The notes under the pieces are model-generated. The model did not search any database. It saw only the letters and a list, made by a program, of their open reading frames with translations, and was not told the origin of the DNA. Positions 36,534 to 48,527 of a stretch of 64,000 nucleotides of DNA are shown here, in pieces (position 1 is the first letter of the stretch; every line of letters starts with the position of its first letter). Position numbers and translations under genes: made by a program. The stretch is from positions 9,864,400 through 9,928,399 of the forward strand of contig OZ025211.1 in the NCBI GenBank assembly GCA_964019055.1, written 5' to 3'. The stretch is from Anthopleura xanthogrammica (lineage: Eukaryota > Cnidaria > Anthozoa > Actiniaria > Actiniidae).

Positions 36534-38225
36534 TCAACTTGAGATAAGAGGATCCTGGGTATTACTCAAAAAAGCACAAATACACCACATCTGGTTAACT
36601 AGACCAAATTGACTTAGTGGGATTACTCCATTCCAGATTTTATAGTTTTTTATCCTATTGATTGCACGCTCCACATGGATTCGCAAAGAAGCAATCTGCT
36701 GGGTCTTGATGACATCAGTGGGAGCCATTTGGGAATTTCCACCAAGAAAGGGAGGGATATTGAGTGACACACCTAAGGGTAACAAATCTTCAATAGTAAA
36801 CCCTTTGTCTGCCATTACAGAGTCACCATCATTAAAATTCTGGACAAGGAAACCACTGCGGATAACTATTTCCCTGTCAGAGATACTCCCAGTGTACAAC
36901 TGACTTATAAATGTGACAGAACCATTTGGTGCTATTCCAATCAATCCCTTGAGGGTAGTGTGGTTCTTGTACGAACTGAATAATTCAGAGTTTAATAGCA
37001 GGCTGCTAGGCATTTCACATTTAACCTCGGTACAATCAATAATGACTCTTGTAGATGGGAACTTGATCTTGAATGCTTCTGGCATTGTATCTTTGACTAC
37101 CTCTTGTGAAGGCCAAATATTTATTTGACCAAATTTCAAATACATGAAATTTATCCAGGCAGTGTAACTTCGGCTGACAGTAGACTTTGCAATTCCATAC
37201 AAATTAGCCAGATGGCGCAGAGAAAACCCTCTTCGTAAGCGGCACATCACCATAAAAAATTCTGAAATTGTCTTCAGCTTTTTGGGTCTTCCCTTTCTTG
37301 CATTCTGCTGTTCAGTTTCATCCTCTTCTTCATGTTGAAATTCATAATAATTATCTGGGACATTTCTGTCAGAGGAATTTGAATACCTGATATTTTCTCC
37401 TTCTAAACCTGGATTGAGGAATTCAAATATAGCCAGAAAAGTTGAATAATTAGGAAATCCTGTATAAAAGGATATGTCCTCGTCAGATCTAAATCTATCC
37501 AAGTCAAACATACACTTCAACAGTCGTTCTTTCTCGTTTTCGAGAGAACTGACCATGTCCTTAAAGTCAGAGTTTTCTTCTTGAATAACTTTTATAGCTT
37601 TTCGAACTTCCAAAACTTCCCTCTCTGTTTTTTCTTGGCCCTCTTTAGACTCATTGCCTTCTCGCTGTAAACAATCGATCTCATCCTTAGAACGAAGGGC
37701 CTCATCATTCAGACGCTTCACTTCATCATTTAAGCGCTTTACTTCGCCATCTAAATGATCTACTTCTCCATTTAAACGTTTTACTTCATCATCTAGATGC
37801 TTTATTTCGGATCTTAACAAAGTTAATTCGTCTTCAGGGCGATGATCATCTTCTTGAGGAACTTCAATGATTGTCGACGCCATGTTCTTATTACATCCAG
37901 CTTTAGGTAGTGAAACTCGCTGGGCTGGAGCCTTTCTTTTCTTCGGTGAAACTGGATTCCATTTAAATTTTGAAGGAACTGCACTATCTTTGACAAAGAT
38001 TCGCCCATTCAATGATTTTCGAAGATCATCTACTCTAAAATGGAGCGAGCAAACCTTGGTTGTTTTGGTGATCAGAAAGTCCTTGCCTTCGTCTCGTCGT
38101 ATCGCATGTACCCACATTTTACGTGATGTTTCATTCTTTGGAAAGTTAAAAAACGAAATACTCTTTCCATTACTATCCTTGTAGCCTAACTGATTGCATT
38201 CAGGGACACAGCAATAAGAAGGCAT
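36534..38225 (-). CDS. THAP-domain DDE transposase (DDE_Tnp_4 type)
   Basis: 563 residues, single exon. N-terminal THAP zinc finger (about 1-85; C5 or C6, C10, C59, H62, with invariant W38); basic linker; long coiled coil (about 120-225) of regular heptads for oligomerisation; helix-turn-helix (about 328-368; GFSLRHLANLYGIAKSTVSR) of the HTH_Tnp_4 kind; then a DDE_Tnp_4 catalytic core with D397 (IIDCTEV), D450 (SISDREI) and E519 (VERAINRIKN). All three acidic residues are present and the frame is open, so it may be active. The start codon lies about 145 bp inside the right end of the element. PIF/Harbinger transposases share this core, but the AT duplication and the YqaJ partner point elsewhere. 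Confidence 0.92.
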   Translation of the reverse strand: MPSYCCVPECNQLGYKDSNGKSISFFNFPKNETSRKMWVHAIRRDEGKDFLITKTTKVCSLHFRVDDLRKSLNGRIFVKDSAVPSKFKWNPVSPKKRKAPAQRVSLPKAGCNKNMASTIIEVPQEDDHRPEDELTLLRSEIKHLDDEVKRLNGEVDHLDGEVKRLNDEVKRLNDEALRSKDEIDCLQREGNESKEGQEKTEREVLEVRKAIKVIQEENSDFKDMVSSLENEKERLLKCMFDLDRFRSDEDISFYTGFPNYSTFLAIFEFLNPGLEGENIRYSNSSDRNVPDNYYEFQHEEEDETEQQNARKGRPKKLKTISEFFMVMCRLRRGFSLRHLANLYGIAKSTVSRSYTAWINFMYLKFGQINIWPSQEVVKDTMPEAFKIKFPSTRVIIDCTEVKCEMPSSLLLNSELFSSYKNHTTLKGLIGIAPNGSVTFISQLYTGSISDREIVIRSGFLVQNFNDGDSVMADKGFTIEDLLPLGVSLNIPPFLGGNSQMAPTDVIKTQQIASLRIHVERAINRIKNYKIWNGVIPLSQFGLVNQMWCICAFLSNTQDPLISS

Positions 38226-38494
38226 GGTAAAAAAGCTTAGAACAGTCGATAATTTTAAGAGTAAACATAGGCAAATGCAAAAAGCATATACTGACTAGCC
38301 TCGTTTTCAATAAATTTGGTCCCAGGCCATCCCGGCCGATGAGGCTGTCGGCCATTTTTCGAATCGGTGTATAGCGGTGATGTAACTTGGCTTAACATTT
38401 AAACGCGCACGTGAAAACTAATGCAAATTTCTAGCAGAACACTTTATACTCTCATATTTAGATCTTGATACGACTAAACCTCCGTATACCTAAA

Positions 38495-39796
38495 ATGGAA
38501 GCTTCAGCCTGGCAAACAGAGTTATCTTCCTTGAAAGAACGTAATCTATACGCCTACAACAAGTCCTTGTTCTGTGATGTAGAGTTGTCTGTGATGGATG
38601 CTAATGGCGACCAAGTTACAATCCCAGCACACAAGTACCTCCTGGCTATCAGTAGTCCTGTCTTTGAGGCCATCTTCTACGGGGAATTAGAAGAGAAAGG
38701 ACGAACTATCGATCTACCAGACTGCACCAAGGAAGGACTACAAGAAATGCTTCGATATCTCTATTCAGACGAGGTCAACTTAACCGGAAGTAATGTTTTG
38801 GAAGTGCTTTATCTAGCAGAGAAGTATATGCTGCCATTCCTGAGGGAGAAATGTGAGGAACATCTTGAAAAGCAACTTAAACCAGAGGAGGTATTCCACG
38901 TATTACCAAAGATACGCAACGAGAAGGTTGAAGAGAAGTGCTGGGATATGGTGGATAGTGATGCTGAAAGAGCTGTGTCTTCTGAGTCATTTCTGAATAT
39001 TTCAAAGGAAATGTTGTGCAAAGTGCTTGAAAGGGATACTCTATTCATTGATGAAGTTGTTTTATTTCAAACAGTCGAGAAATGGGCCTTGAATGAACTC
39101 AAGGAAGAAGGTTTGGAAGAGAGCATGGAGAATAAGAGAGCAGTACTTGGGGAAGATGTGATCCAACTTATTCGATTTCCACTGATGCCAGAGAAGAAGT
39201 TTGCGGAGAAGGTACTTCCTAGTGGGATTCTGACAATGGGTGAAGTAACTGAATTGATTCAGTTTTTTAATGATTTATGCCCCTTAAAACGTTCATTCAG
39301 CAATACAAAAAGAGGAAAACCCAAACTCCTTATACCAAACATAAGGTTCGACACAATTTATGATATGAGCGAAGATACATATTGGGAGTACCCTGATGAG
39401 CCAGATGCAATTGCTTTCAAGGTTAACAAACCCCTCTCCCTTGCTTGTGTGAGACTGTTTGGTTCTGAAGGTTATAGTTACAACGTTACCATGGCTTTAT
39501 ATAAGAGAGATCAACAAATAACGCAGATTTCCTCCACCTTCCTAACTGAAGAAGAGGAGACAGGTGGTTATTATGGATTTAACATTCATCTTGACGAGTC
39601 TGTTCCTGTAGACCCAGATGTTGTATACACTATCGAAGCTACCATATCAGGACCACTTTCCTATTATGGTGAGGAGGGTAAAACTACTATTGCATTTGAA
39701 GATATTGTGATTACGTATCTGGACTCAGAGAAATCAAAGCATGTCACAACATCAGAAGAGGGTCACTTTCCCACACTGGTATTCATAAGACGTTAG
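38495..39796 (+). CDS. BTB-BACK-PHR protein, copy 2
   Basis: 433 residues from the conserved ATG (AAAATGG). BTB, BACK and PHR domains are as in copy 1, its nearest relative. Differences include AHKYLLAISS in BTB, KQLKPEEV in BACK, and in PHR a changed loop after IYDMSEDTYWEY plus SEGYSYN and TEEEETGGYYGFN. An open frame continues upstream without an ATG; starts such as TTG are not expected here. The BEL insertion lies 54 bp before the ATG, between the candidate acceptor (26807) and the coding region, so normal leader splicing is probably disrupted unless the LTR or a downstream promoter drives it. Confidence 0.9.
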   Translation: MEASAWQTELSSLKERNLYAYNKSLFCDVELSVMDANGDQVTIPAHKYLLAISSPVFEAIFYGELEEKGRTIDLPDCTKEGLQEMLRYLYSDEVNLTGSNVLEVLYLAEKYMLPFLREKCEEHLEKQLKPEEVFHVLPKIRNEKVEEKCWDMVDSDAERAVSSESFLNISKEMLCKVLERDTLFIDEVVLFQTVEKWALNELKEEGLEESMENKRAVLGEDVIQLIRFPLMPEKKFAEKVLPSGILTMGEVTELIQFFNDLCPLKRSFSNTKRGKPKLLIPNIRFDTIYDMSEDTYWEYPDEPDAIAFKVNKPLSLACVRLFGSEGYSYNVTMALYKRDQQITQISSTFLTEEEETGGYYGFNIHLDESVPVDPDVVYTIEATISGPLSYYGEEGKTTIAFEDIVITYLDSEKSKHVTTSEEGHFPTLVFIRR

Positions 39797-40218
39797 AAAC
39801 AATGCCAGTTTAATTAAAGGGAACAGCTAAACATACAACTATTTTATTGATTAAAAATGAGGGTTTATCAGATCTTGTGTGACATTTTAAATTTTAATCC
39901 AACAAAAAAGAAAATATGTTATTTGAAAAGAGCATACTTAAATTAGTAAAATTGGAAAGTTTGAAGTGGTTTTATTGAGTAGCGCCGAAGATATGGGCGA
40001 CCGAAGTTGGCTGCTTTTACAGAGAAATTTATGGGAAATATGTTGGAAGGCAACAGTTTCGTCCTGTACCGTGTATAAGGACAGCCTTAATTTCGAACAG
40101 CCAGTTGAGCGAAAAAACTAAAAGGTCTTGGGAAGACTATATGCAACGCTATCTTAAAACTTCGTAGTCATGAGCCACTTGTAGATACAGGGCTTTATCT
40201 ACACTATACCAGAGTCAC

Positions 40219-40892
40219 GTGGATCTAAGATACAAGCGAGCCTTGTTAAAAACGATGCTCTACAGAGGATATAGACTCTCGTCGTTATGGAAACTGTTTA
40301 CAAAAGAATGCGAACGTGTAAGAGAAATCTTCAAAAAGCTTCGAAATCTCTACCCAGTGTCTCTCTTCGAGCCAACTGTCCAGAAGTTTGTCCAGGAACA
40401 GTTTAACAGAAGTAATGCAGTCAATGAACCGCACCCCTCTATGGAAACTGCGCCAAAGGATACTCCTACTAGATTTACTCTTCCATACAAAGACCAAGAG
40501 TCGTGTGACTCAGTGTGAAGGCAACTTCGTGATTTAACTGGAAAGATTGGCGTCCAACTTGAACCCGTCTTCACGAGCCAAAAGCTTAAAAACAACTTTG
40601 GAGCGAAAGAGAAAAAGGATCCCATTGTGAACCAACAAAACGTTGTGCATTCTTTTAAGCGTGAACCGGCTGTGCGAGGCAGGTTGTGTTGGCTACACCT
40701 GCCGACGCCTTTACCAAAGAGTTGAGGAACACAAAGGGAGTGTCGTTGGCTTGCATTTTGAAAAAACAAAAACAAAAAAAACAGGACTCTAAGGACCTCT
40801 ACCAGCATTTCGAGGCCATGAATCGTTGCAAAGATAGACTGCAATGTCTCGTTTACGAGATGTTCTTTATCAAAGAATTAAAGCCCTCATAA
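40219..40892 (+). pseudogene. Second copy of the Penelope-like relic
   Basis: Paralogous to 24722-25380. The same RT-thumb and tail pieces are present, but the nuclease motif is further damaged: the YVGYTC position is now WLHLP in the open frame. About 50 bases also differ around 40630-40690. Non-functional. Confidence 0.7.
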
Positions 40893-41568
40893 GTACTCAA
40901 TCGGATTCCTTTAAAGCAAAGGTGTTTTTCCATAGGGGACATTCTTTACTCTGACATACACTCTTGAAAATGACGCCCGACGGCGTCGAAACGTCGAGGC
41001 TTGTTGTAATTTTCATTATAAAATAATTTCCTTGTCATAAAAGTATTTGGCCATTTGTGTGGCACCTCCATGGGAGGGGCTTGCACTGGGTCGCTAGAAA
41101 AGATAACTTGTCGGACGCATCTAATTTTACATATTTTACAAGTTTTTAACAAATGGTACTGCACAAATCTCGTCCTTTTCTTGGGAGGGGATCGGAGATG
41201 ACCCCATATAAACTTTGAAGTTCCATGCACCCAAACCCATTCAAATCTCCTTTAATAATATAAGATATTTTATAAAAGTTTTTAGCAGATGAAGTGGCAC
41301 TGTACAAATCTTGTCTTATTCTTGGGAGGGGAGATCACTGCATAATTTTGAAATCCCATTCACCCCCTGAATAGTGGAAAAAGAAGTTTTAAGTTTGAGC
41401 GTCGTAAACTTTCTGTCTTAACTTTAGCCTGTCGGTGTCCGAGTTAAAATTTTAATATTGGAATACAAGCTATTCACTTGTAGTTTTATCTGAAGCTGTC
41501 CTACCTGTAATGTTGGAGAAGCAATAATTCCCCATGCAGCTTCCATACATCAGTTCACTAGTCCAACA

Positions 41569-41660
41569 CAAAGCATTCAGTCGAGGCTGCAAGGTTCAAA
41601 CTTGAATAATCCTTTGAAACTATACCTTGCAGTCCTCGCAGCCTCGAGTGAATGCTTTGT
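41569..41660. repeat. Short foldback element
   Basis: AAAGCATTCAGTCGAGGCTG at the left pairs with CAGCCTCGAGTGAATGCTTT at the right, enclosing about 50 bp. This is a near-palindromic non-coding element. Confidence 0.65.
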
Positions 41661-41783
41661 CTGTGACCAGTGAAACAATGTATGGAAAATGGTAAATAAG
41701 TTAGAAGATCTTCGAATGGAGGGGCGGGTGAATGTAATTAGCTTTATAATCTCAGCACTAAGGAACACTATAAAATAGAACTT

Positions 41784-41919
41784 TCCCGAATTCGCTTGAA
41801 TGACCACAAAACAATATATTTAAGGCGAGGCTGGAGTAGACATTACAGTAAATTTATGGATAGAAAACCCCAGCCTCGACTTGAATCTATTGTCATGTGG
41901 TCTTTCAAGCGAATTGGGG
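41784..41919. mobile_element. Foldback MITE, also present at 62202-62340
   Basis: CCCGAATTCGCTTGAATGACC and GGTCTTTCAAGCGAATTGGG are inverted around an inner GGCGAGGCTGG / CCCCAGCCTCG hairpin. The second copy near 62.2 kb has the same ends and loop. Sequence on both sides is shared too, so both belong to a larger duplicated spacer. Confidence 0.65.
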
Positions 41920-42488
41920 GAAATGTCTATATCTCAAAAATAAAAAGAAATTTCCCCTCCTCCTGAAAAGCACACAACAACACTAAAGGTTTAGTGTTTT
42001 TGATCCTCGAGGGCGATTGAACTGGGAAACTGAGCCGGTCCTGCAAAAATGAAGCAGGGAAATCGAAGGAAATATCAGAAAAAAATACATTTTCCATAGA
42101 AAATGTTGAAGGAAAAATTGTCAGATGAATTTTTAGAGGGGTGTAGACATAGTGTTCGGACACTATACATTTGTTTGTAAATTCTAGCATTCTTGAATGG
42201 CTGTAAATTCATCAATATTGATCCGATTTACACCAAACTTCAGAATTTTGTATAGCTGGATGTGCTCTCTTTGGCTATGTGAGTTTGGTGTTGTCATCGT
42301 CACAATTAACTATCGACTTGAAATCCGGCTATACCTGATAGAAGAGTTTGGGCTGCCTGTGCCTTCTTTCGTCTGGAGCGCTGACATGTGCTGAGTTGTG
42401 CTTGATACAGCGAAATTTCTTCCCGTGTTTTCAGGCTTCATAGTCTCATATTTAGATCTTGATACGACTAAACCTCCGTATACCTAAA

Positions 42489-43790
42489 ATGGAAGCTTCA
42501 TCTTGGCAAACAGAGTTATCTTCCTTGAAAGAACGTAATCTATACGCCTACAACAAGTCCTTGTTCTGTGATGTAGAGTTGTCTGTGATGGATGCTAATG
42601 GTGACAAAGTCACAATCCCAGGAAACAAGTACGTTCTTGCTATCAGTAGTCCTGTCTTTGAGGCCATGTTCTACAAAGAATTGGCAGAGAAAGGACGAAC
42701 TATCGATCTGCCAGACTGCACCAAGGAAGGACTACAAGAAATGCTTCGATACGTCTATTCAGACGAGGTCAACTTAACCGGAAGTAATGTTTTGGAAGTT
42801 CTTTATCTAGCAGAGAAGTATATGCTACCATTCCTGAAGGAGAAATGTGAGGAATATCTTAAAAAGGAGCTTAAACCAGAAGACGTTTTCCACGTATTGC
42901 CACAGATACGTAACGAGAGGGTTGAAGAGAAGTGCTGGGATATGGTGGATAGTGATACTGAAAGAGCTGTGTCTTCTGAGTCATTTCTGAATATCTCAAA
43001 AGAAATGTTGTGCAAAGTGCTTGAAAGGGATACTCTATTCATTGATGAAGAAGTTTTAATTGAAGCAGTGGAAAAATGGGCCTTGAATAAACTCAAAGAA
43101 GAAGGTTTGGAAAACAGCAGGAAGAATAAGAGAGCCGTACTTGGGGAACAAGTGATCAAACTTATTAGATTTCCACTGATGTCACAGAAGAAATTTGTGG
43201 AGAAGGTACTTCCTAGTGGGATTCTTGAAATGGATGAAGTGACTGAATTGCTACAGTTTTTTAATGCAGTAGCTCCACTTAAAGGTTCATTCAGCAATAC
43301 GAAAAGAGGAAAATCCAAACTCTTTATACCAAACATAAGGTTCAACACAATTTATGATATGAGCGGAGATACACATTGGGAGTACCCTGATGAGCCAGAT
43401 GCAATTGCTTTCAAGGTCAACAAACCCCTCTCCTTTGCTGGTGTGAGACTGTTCGGTTCTAAAGGTTCTACTTATAACGTTACCCTTGCTTTATATAAGA
43501 GTGATCAACAAATAACGCAGATTTCCTCCACCTTCCCAACTGAAGATGAGGAGACAGATGGATATAATGGATTTACCATTCATCTTGACGAGCCTGTTCC
43601 TGTAGACCCAGATGTTGCATACACTATTGAAGCTACCATATCAGGACCACCTTCCTATAATGGTGATGATGGTAAAACTACTATTGCATTTGAAGATATT
43701 GTGATTACGTATCTGGACTCAGAGAAATCAAAGCATATCACAACATCAGAAATGGGTCAATTCCCCACACTGGTATTCATAAGACGTTAG
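42489..43790 (+). CDS. BTB-BACK-PHR protein, copy 3
   Basis: 433 residues. The leader acceptor GTGTTTTCAG ends at 42434. The BTB core reads PGNKYVLAISS, so the histidine of the conserved AHK, nearly invariant in BTB domains and kept by the other five copies, is replaced. FYKELAEKG also differs. The BACK half carries the variant shared with copies 4 and 5 (LENSRKNKRAVLGE, FNAVAPLKGSF). The PHR loop reads IYDMSGDTHWEYPDE. The frame is intact and the gene is probably functional, though BTB dimerisation or CUL3 contact might be altered (inference). Confidence 0.9.
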   Translation: MEASSWQTELSSLKERNLYAYNKSLFCDVELSVMDANGDKVTIPGNKYVLAISSPVFEAMFYKELAEKGRTIDLPDCTKEGLQEMLRYVYSDEVNLTGSNVLEVLYLAEKYMLPFLKEKCEEYLKKELKPEDVFHVLPQIRNERVEEKCWDMVDSDTERAVSSESFLNISKEMLCKVLERDTLFIDEEVLIEAVEKWALNKLKEEGLENSRKNKRAVLGEQVIKLIRFPLMSQKKFVEKVLPSGILEMDEVTELLQFFNAVAPLKGSFSNTKRGKSKLFIPNIRFNTIYDMSGDTHWEYPDEPDAIAFKVNKPLSFAGVRLFGSKGSTYNVTLALYKSDQQITQISSTFPTEDEETDGYNGFTIHLDEPVPVDPDVAYTIEATISGPPSYNGDDGKTTIAFEDIVITYLDSEKSKHITTSEMGQFPTLVFIRR

Positions 43791-44562
43791 AAAGAAGACC
43801 ATTTTCCATTTAACTATCCAGTCTACACCATCGTCTGATGAAGTCTAGCAGCTTGCAGTCGAAATGCGCTGTCCTCTACAATTGACCCTCAATCGTGAGA
43901 CAAACGAATAAGTATCATTTCTTTATTACATTTCCACGATGAATAATATTTTTCATTTTAAGACCATTTTCCATTTAATTTCGATTTTTATTTGTGATTA
44001 CGTATCTGGACTCAGAGAAATCAAAGCATATCACAACATCAGAAATGGGTCAATTCCCCACACTGGTATTCATAAGACGTTAGAAAGAAGACCATTTTCC
44101 ATTTAACTATCCAGTCTACACCATCGTCTGATGAAGTCTAGCAGCTTGCAGTCAAAATGCGCGGTCCTCTACAATTGACCCTCAATCGTGAGACAAAGGA
44201 ATAAATATCATTTCTTTATTACATTTCCACAATGAATAATATTTTTCATTTTAAGACCATTTTCCATTTAATTTCGATTTTTATTTGTGATTGCGTATCT
44301 GGACTCAGAGAAATCAAAGCATATCACAACATCAGAAATGGGTCAATTCCCCACACTGGTATTCATAAGACGTTAGAAAGAAGACCATTTTCCATTTAAC
44401 TATCCAGTCTACACCATCGTCTGATGAAGTCTAGCAGCTTGCAGTGAAAATACGCGGTCCTCTACAAATGACCCTCAATCGTGAGACAAACGAATAAGTA
44501 TCATTTCTTTATTACATTTCCACGATGAATAATATTTTTCATTTTAAGACCATTTTCCATGG
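43701..44562 (+). repeat. Three tandem copies (293-bp period) of the 3' end of BTB copy 3
   Basis: The last 30 codons plus about 200 bp of 3' flank repeat at 43701, 43994 and 44287, each starting GTGATT(A/G)CGTATCTGGACTC. Every unit carries the stop region and the segment CGTCTGATGAAGTCTAGCAG, which resembles a Penelope-like 3' end. Units 2 and 3 are orphan gene tails, not genes. The third unit ends at about 44562. Confidence 0.92.
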
Positions 44563-44790
44563 TGGTATTGATTCTTAAACAGTCAGTCAGTCAACAGTAT
44601 ACTTTCTTTTGAACTGTACCCTTGGGAGGAATGAACAGCTAAAGCATTACCTAATTTCCATTTGATTTGTGTTGTATATTTTTTCAGCAACGTCAATAGA
44701 AAGATATGCCGAACAACGTCGGTAAAATCAAATCAGCATATACAATCGTTCCCAGTCTCTCGCTCTTTTTGCACAAGGTGTATAGGACTC

Positions 44791-44795
<5 letters not shown>

Positions 44796-44856
<61 letters not shown>

Positions 44857-44858
44857 TT
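44796..44858 (+). repeat. (ATT)n microsatellite
   Basis: About 20 ATT units. Homologous tracts occur at about 50673-50735 and, shorter, at about 56544-56597, one per array unit. The open frames here encode only Ile or Tyr runs and are not genes. Confidence 0.95.
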
Positions 44859-45789
44859 GCCGTTGCCAATCTCGCTTATAAATCACAGAACAAGGGCGTA
44901 AAAAGATTTATTTTTGTGAATTTCAAAGAGATCTTGCTGTATATTTTTTCGAACAGAGTACGTTGCGCAAAGAAAGTACAAGGTCTAGGCGCCTTAGAAT
45001 TCTAGATTTGCGCGCTATATAAATAAAGTTATTAATATTTTTTTATTATTTTTATAAAGTTTGTAATCATGAACGTAGATATTTTCTCATAGTTTCAGTT
45101 TTTTGCGAGGTCCCTCGGGCCGGGGAAAAGAATTTAATTTAGTACAGAGCCTCGTACTGTAACCTTCACTTCGGTGCTTGACAAACGAAGCATATCTCGG
45201 TAGTGGGCTATCAGGGAAAGGTCTATATCTCAAATATCTCCGACTTTGAAAAAAAACTAAAATCAAAAGAAATTGAACCTGAATTTCCCCTCCCCCTGAA
45301 AAGCGTGCAATAAGACTAAAGGTATACATGTGTAGCGTCTCGTTTAGTTTATATTTTGCCCCATTTCGTTAATGTTGTATCAATCTAGGAGTTTAAATTT
45401 TAGAGCTTATCGACGTTCAGTTACGACAATTTCAGATTTTGTTTATCGGGTCTCTAGATCTATAGAGGGATTTTTATGTTACTCAGTTTAAGATATTATT
45501 ATGGTATTATGATAAGTGAGGGTTAGTTACTCGATCCGCGGTGAATAAGTGATTTTGATGCCCTCGGGCGATCGAACTAGGAAACTGGGAACTGGGAAAG
45601 CCGGTCCTGCAAAAATGAAACAGGGAAATCGAAGAAAATATATACATATATATGTATAAATACATTTTCCATAGAAAATGTCGAAGGAAAAATTGTCAGA
45701 TGAATTTTTAGAGGGGCCAAAAAAGCGTAAGGGCCCAGTTTCCCATCATGCTTTCTTCAAGAAATTCGAGCTCATGCACAGTGGCTATT

Positions 45790-45948
45790 GAGGCTTTGCA
45801 CCATCACGTGATGGCACAATTGAATAGGAACAATTGGATCTGGTTTAATCTGGTTTGCATGAGAAAGAATTCAGTTTCCCAGGGGGGAAAGACTCTATTG
45901 TTCCTGCCTCCTGTCATGGCTGCCATCACGTGATGGTGCAAAGCCTCT
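45790..45948. mobile_element. Foldback MITE with 25-bp inverted ends
   Basis: GAGGCTTTGCACCATCACGT at the left and ACGTGATGGTGCAAAGCCTC at the right are perfect inverses and bound about 159 bp. The second copy of the duplication has it at 51667-51825. Confidence 0.75.
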
Positions 45949-45964
45949 ATTCTATTGGGAAGCA

Positions 45965-47971
<2,007 letters not shown>

Positions 47972-48527
47972 AGACCATTTTCGAGATACGCGAGCGCTTT
48001 CAAAAACATCGCAGGCGCAAACATGATCTCGAGGCATTTTCGGGCAGAGTCAATAGCGCGCGTGATCTTGCCCGAAAATAGACTCTTCCGCAGTCCCCGC
48101 TCGGCCGCTGCACTTCCACGCTATGGGACTGTAACGGTACAATGCCGAAAGGGCTTCTGGGTCCAAGAATCTTGGACCCATGATGCTTTGAGAACCGAAA
48201 TAAACACACAGGAAGCCCAAAGTTGGCTATCTTTACTTTCAACGATGTTCAGTTTTTTTTTCTTTTGAAATAAAATTTAAATACTTCGAAATTGCTTTTA
48301 TTTCCTTTTTTCAGCTATTTGGGCGATTTTTTGGGGAATCGTCGGGATTTTAAAATTAGCCGCTCGGCTCAGTACTCTTTCGCCTTCTTTCGCCTGGAAC
48401 GCCTTTCACTTTCTATCTGAGTACATGTGCTGAGTTGTGCTTGATACAGCGTAATTTCTTCCCGTGTTTTCAGGCTTCATAGTCTCAGATTTAGATCTTG
48501 ATACGAGTAAACCTCCGTATACCTAAA

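Larger units (their letters stand above)
33342..38370. mobile_element. Two-gene THAP-DDE/YqaJ DNA transposon (IS2EU/ISL2EU-like)
   Basis: Length is 5029 bp. Terminal inverted repeats of about 78 bp begin ACACCGATTCGAAAAATGGC at both ends and run to GAGGCTAGTCA with few mismatches. The target duplication is AT (33340-33341 and 38371-38372), proved by the empty site in the left LTR of the host BEL element. It encodes a YqaJ-type nuclease on the plus strand and a THAP-domain DDE transposase on the minus strand, convergent. A 2-bp AT duplication with a transposase plus YqaJ partner is, as I recall, how the ISL2EU superfamily is described; the superfamily name is from memory and less certain than the structure. 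Confidence 0.92.
26825..38441 (-). mobile_element. BEL/Pao LTR retrotransposon, itself containing a DNA transposon
   Basis: The element has 365-bp LTRs: left 26825-27189; right 33046-33341 plus 38373-38441, split by the transposon at 33342-38370. LTR ends are TG and CA. The flanking duplication CTTTAT occurs at 26819-26824 and 38442-38447 (5 or 6 bp, because one base is ambiguous). Comparing the LTRs by eye I find one difference (T/C within GAAATATGAT), so insertion was recent. A purine-rich tract (minus-strand GGCGGGGAG) abuts the left LTR as expected for the 3' end. I found no obvious primer-binding site complementary to a tRNA 3' end. The target is the leader of BTB copy 2, in antisense orientation. 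Confidence 0.93.
38442..41550 (+). repeat. BTB array unit 2, 3' part
   Basis: Continues unit 2 after the nested insertion: leader, BTB copy 2 and 3' flank with the Penelope-like relic. Compared with unit 1, about 810 bp (the TCAG tract and adjacent spacer) is absent after the stop codon. Confidence 0.85.

Noticed and set aside
36534..38225. Classifying the inner transposon as PIF/Harbinger from its DDE core
   Set aside because: Harbinger elements usually make 3-bp duplications and pair with a Myb-like protein. Here the duplication is AT, the transposase has a THAP domain and the partner is YqaJ.
38465..38494. Upstream extension of BTB copies starting ten codons before the ATG
   Set aside because: It opens with TTG, not ATG. 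In copy 1 the equivalent frame is shifted by one base, so the start is the shared ATG in good context.
44662..45005. Frames with poly-Ile or poly-Tyr runs
   Set aside because: They are the translation of the (ATT)n microsatellite; repeated in each array unit only because the DNA is duplicated.
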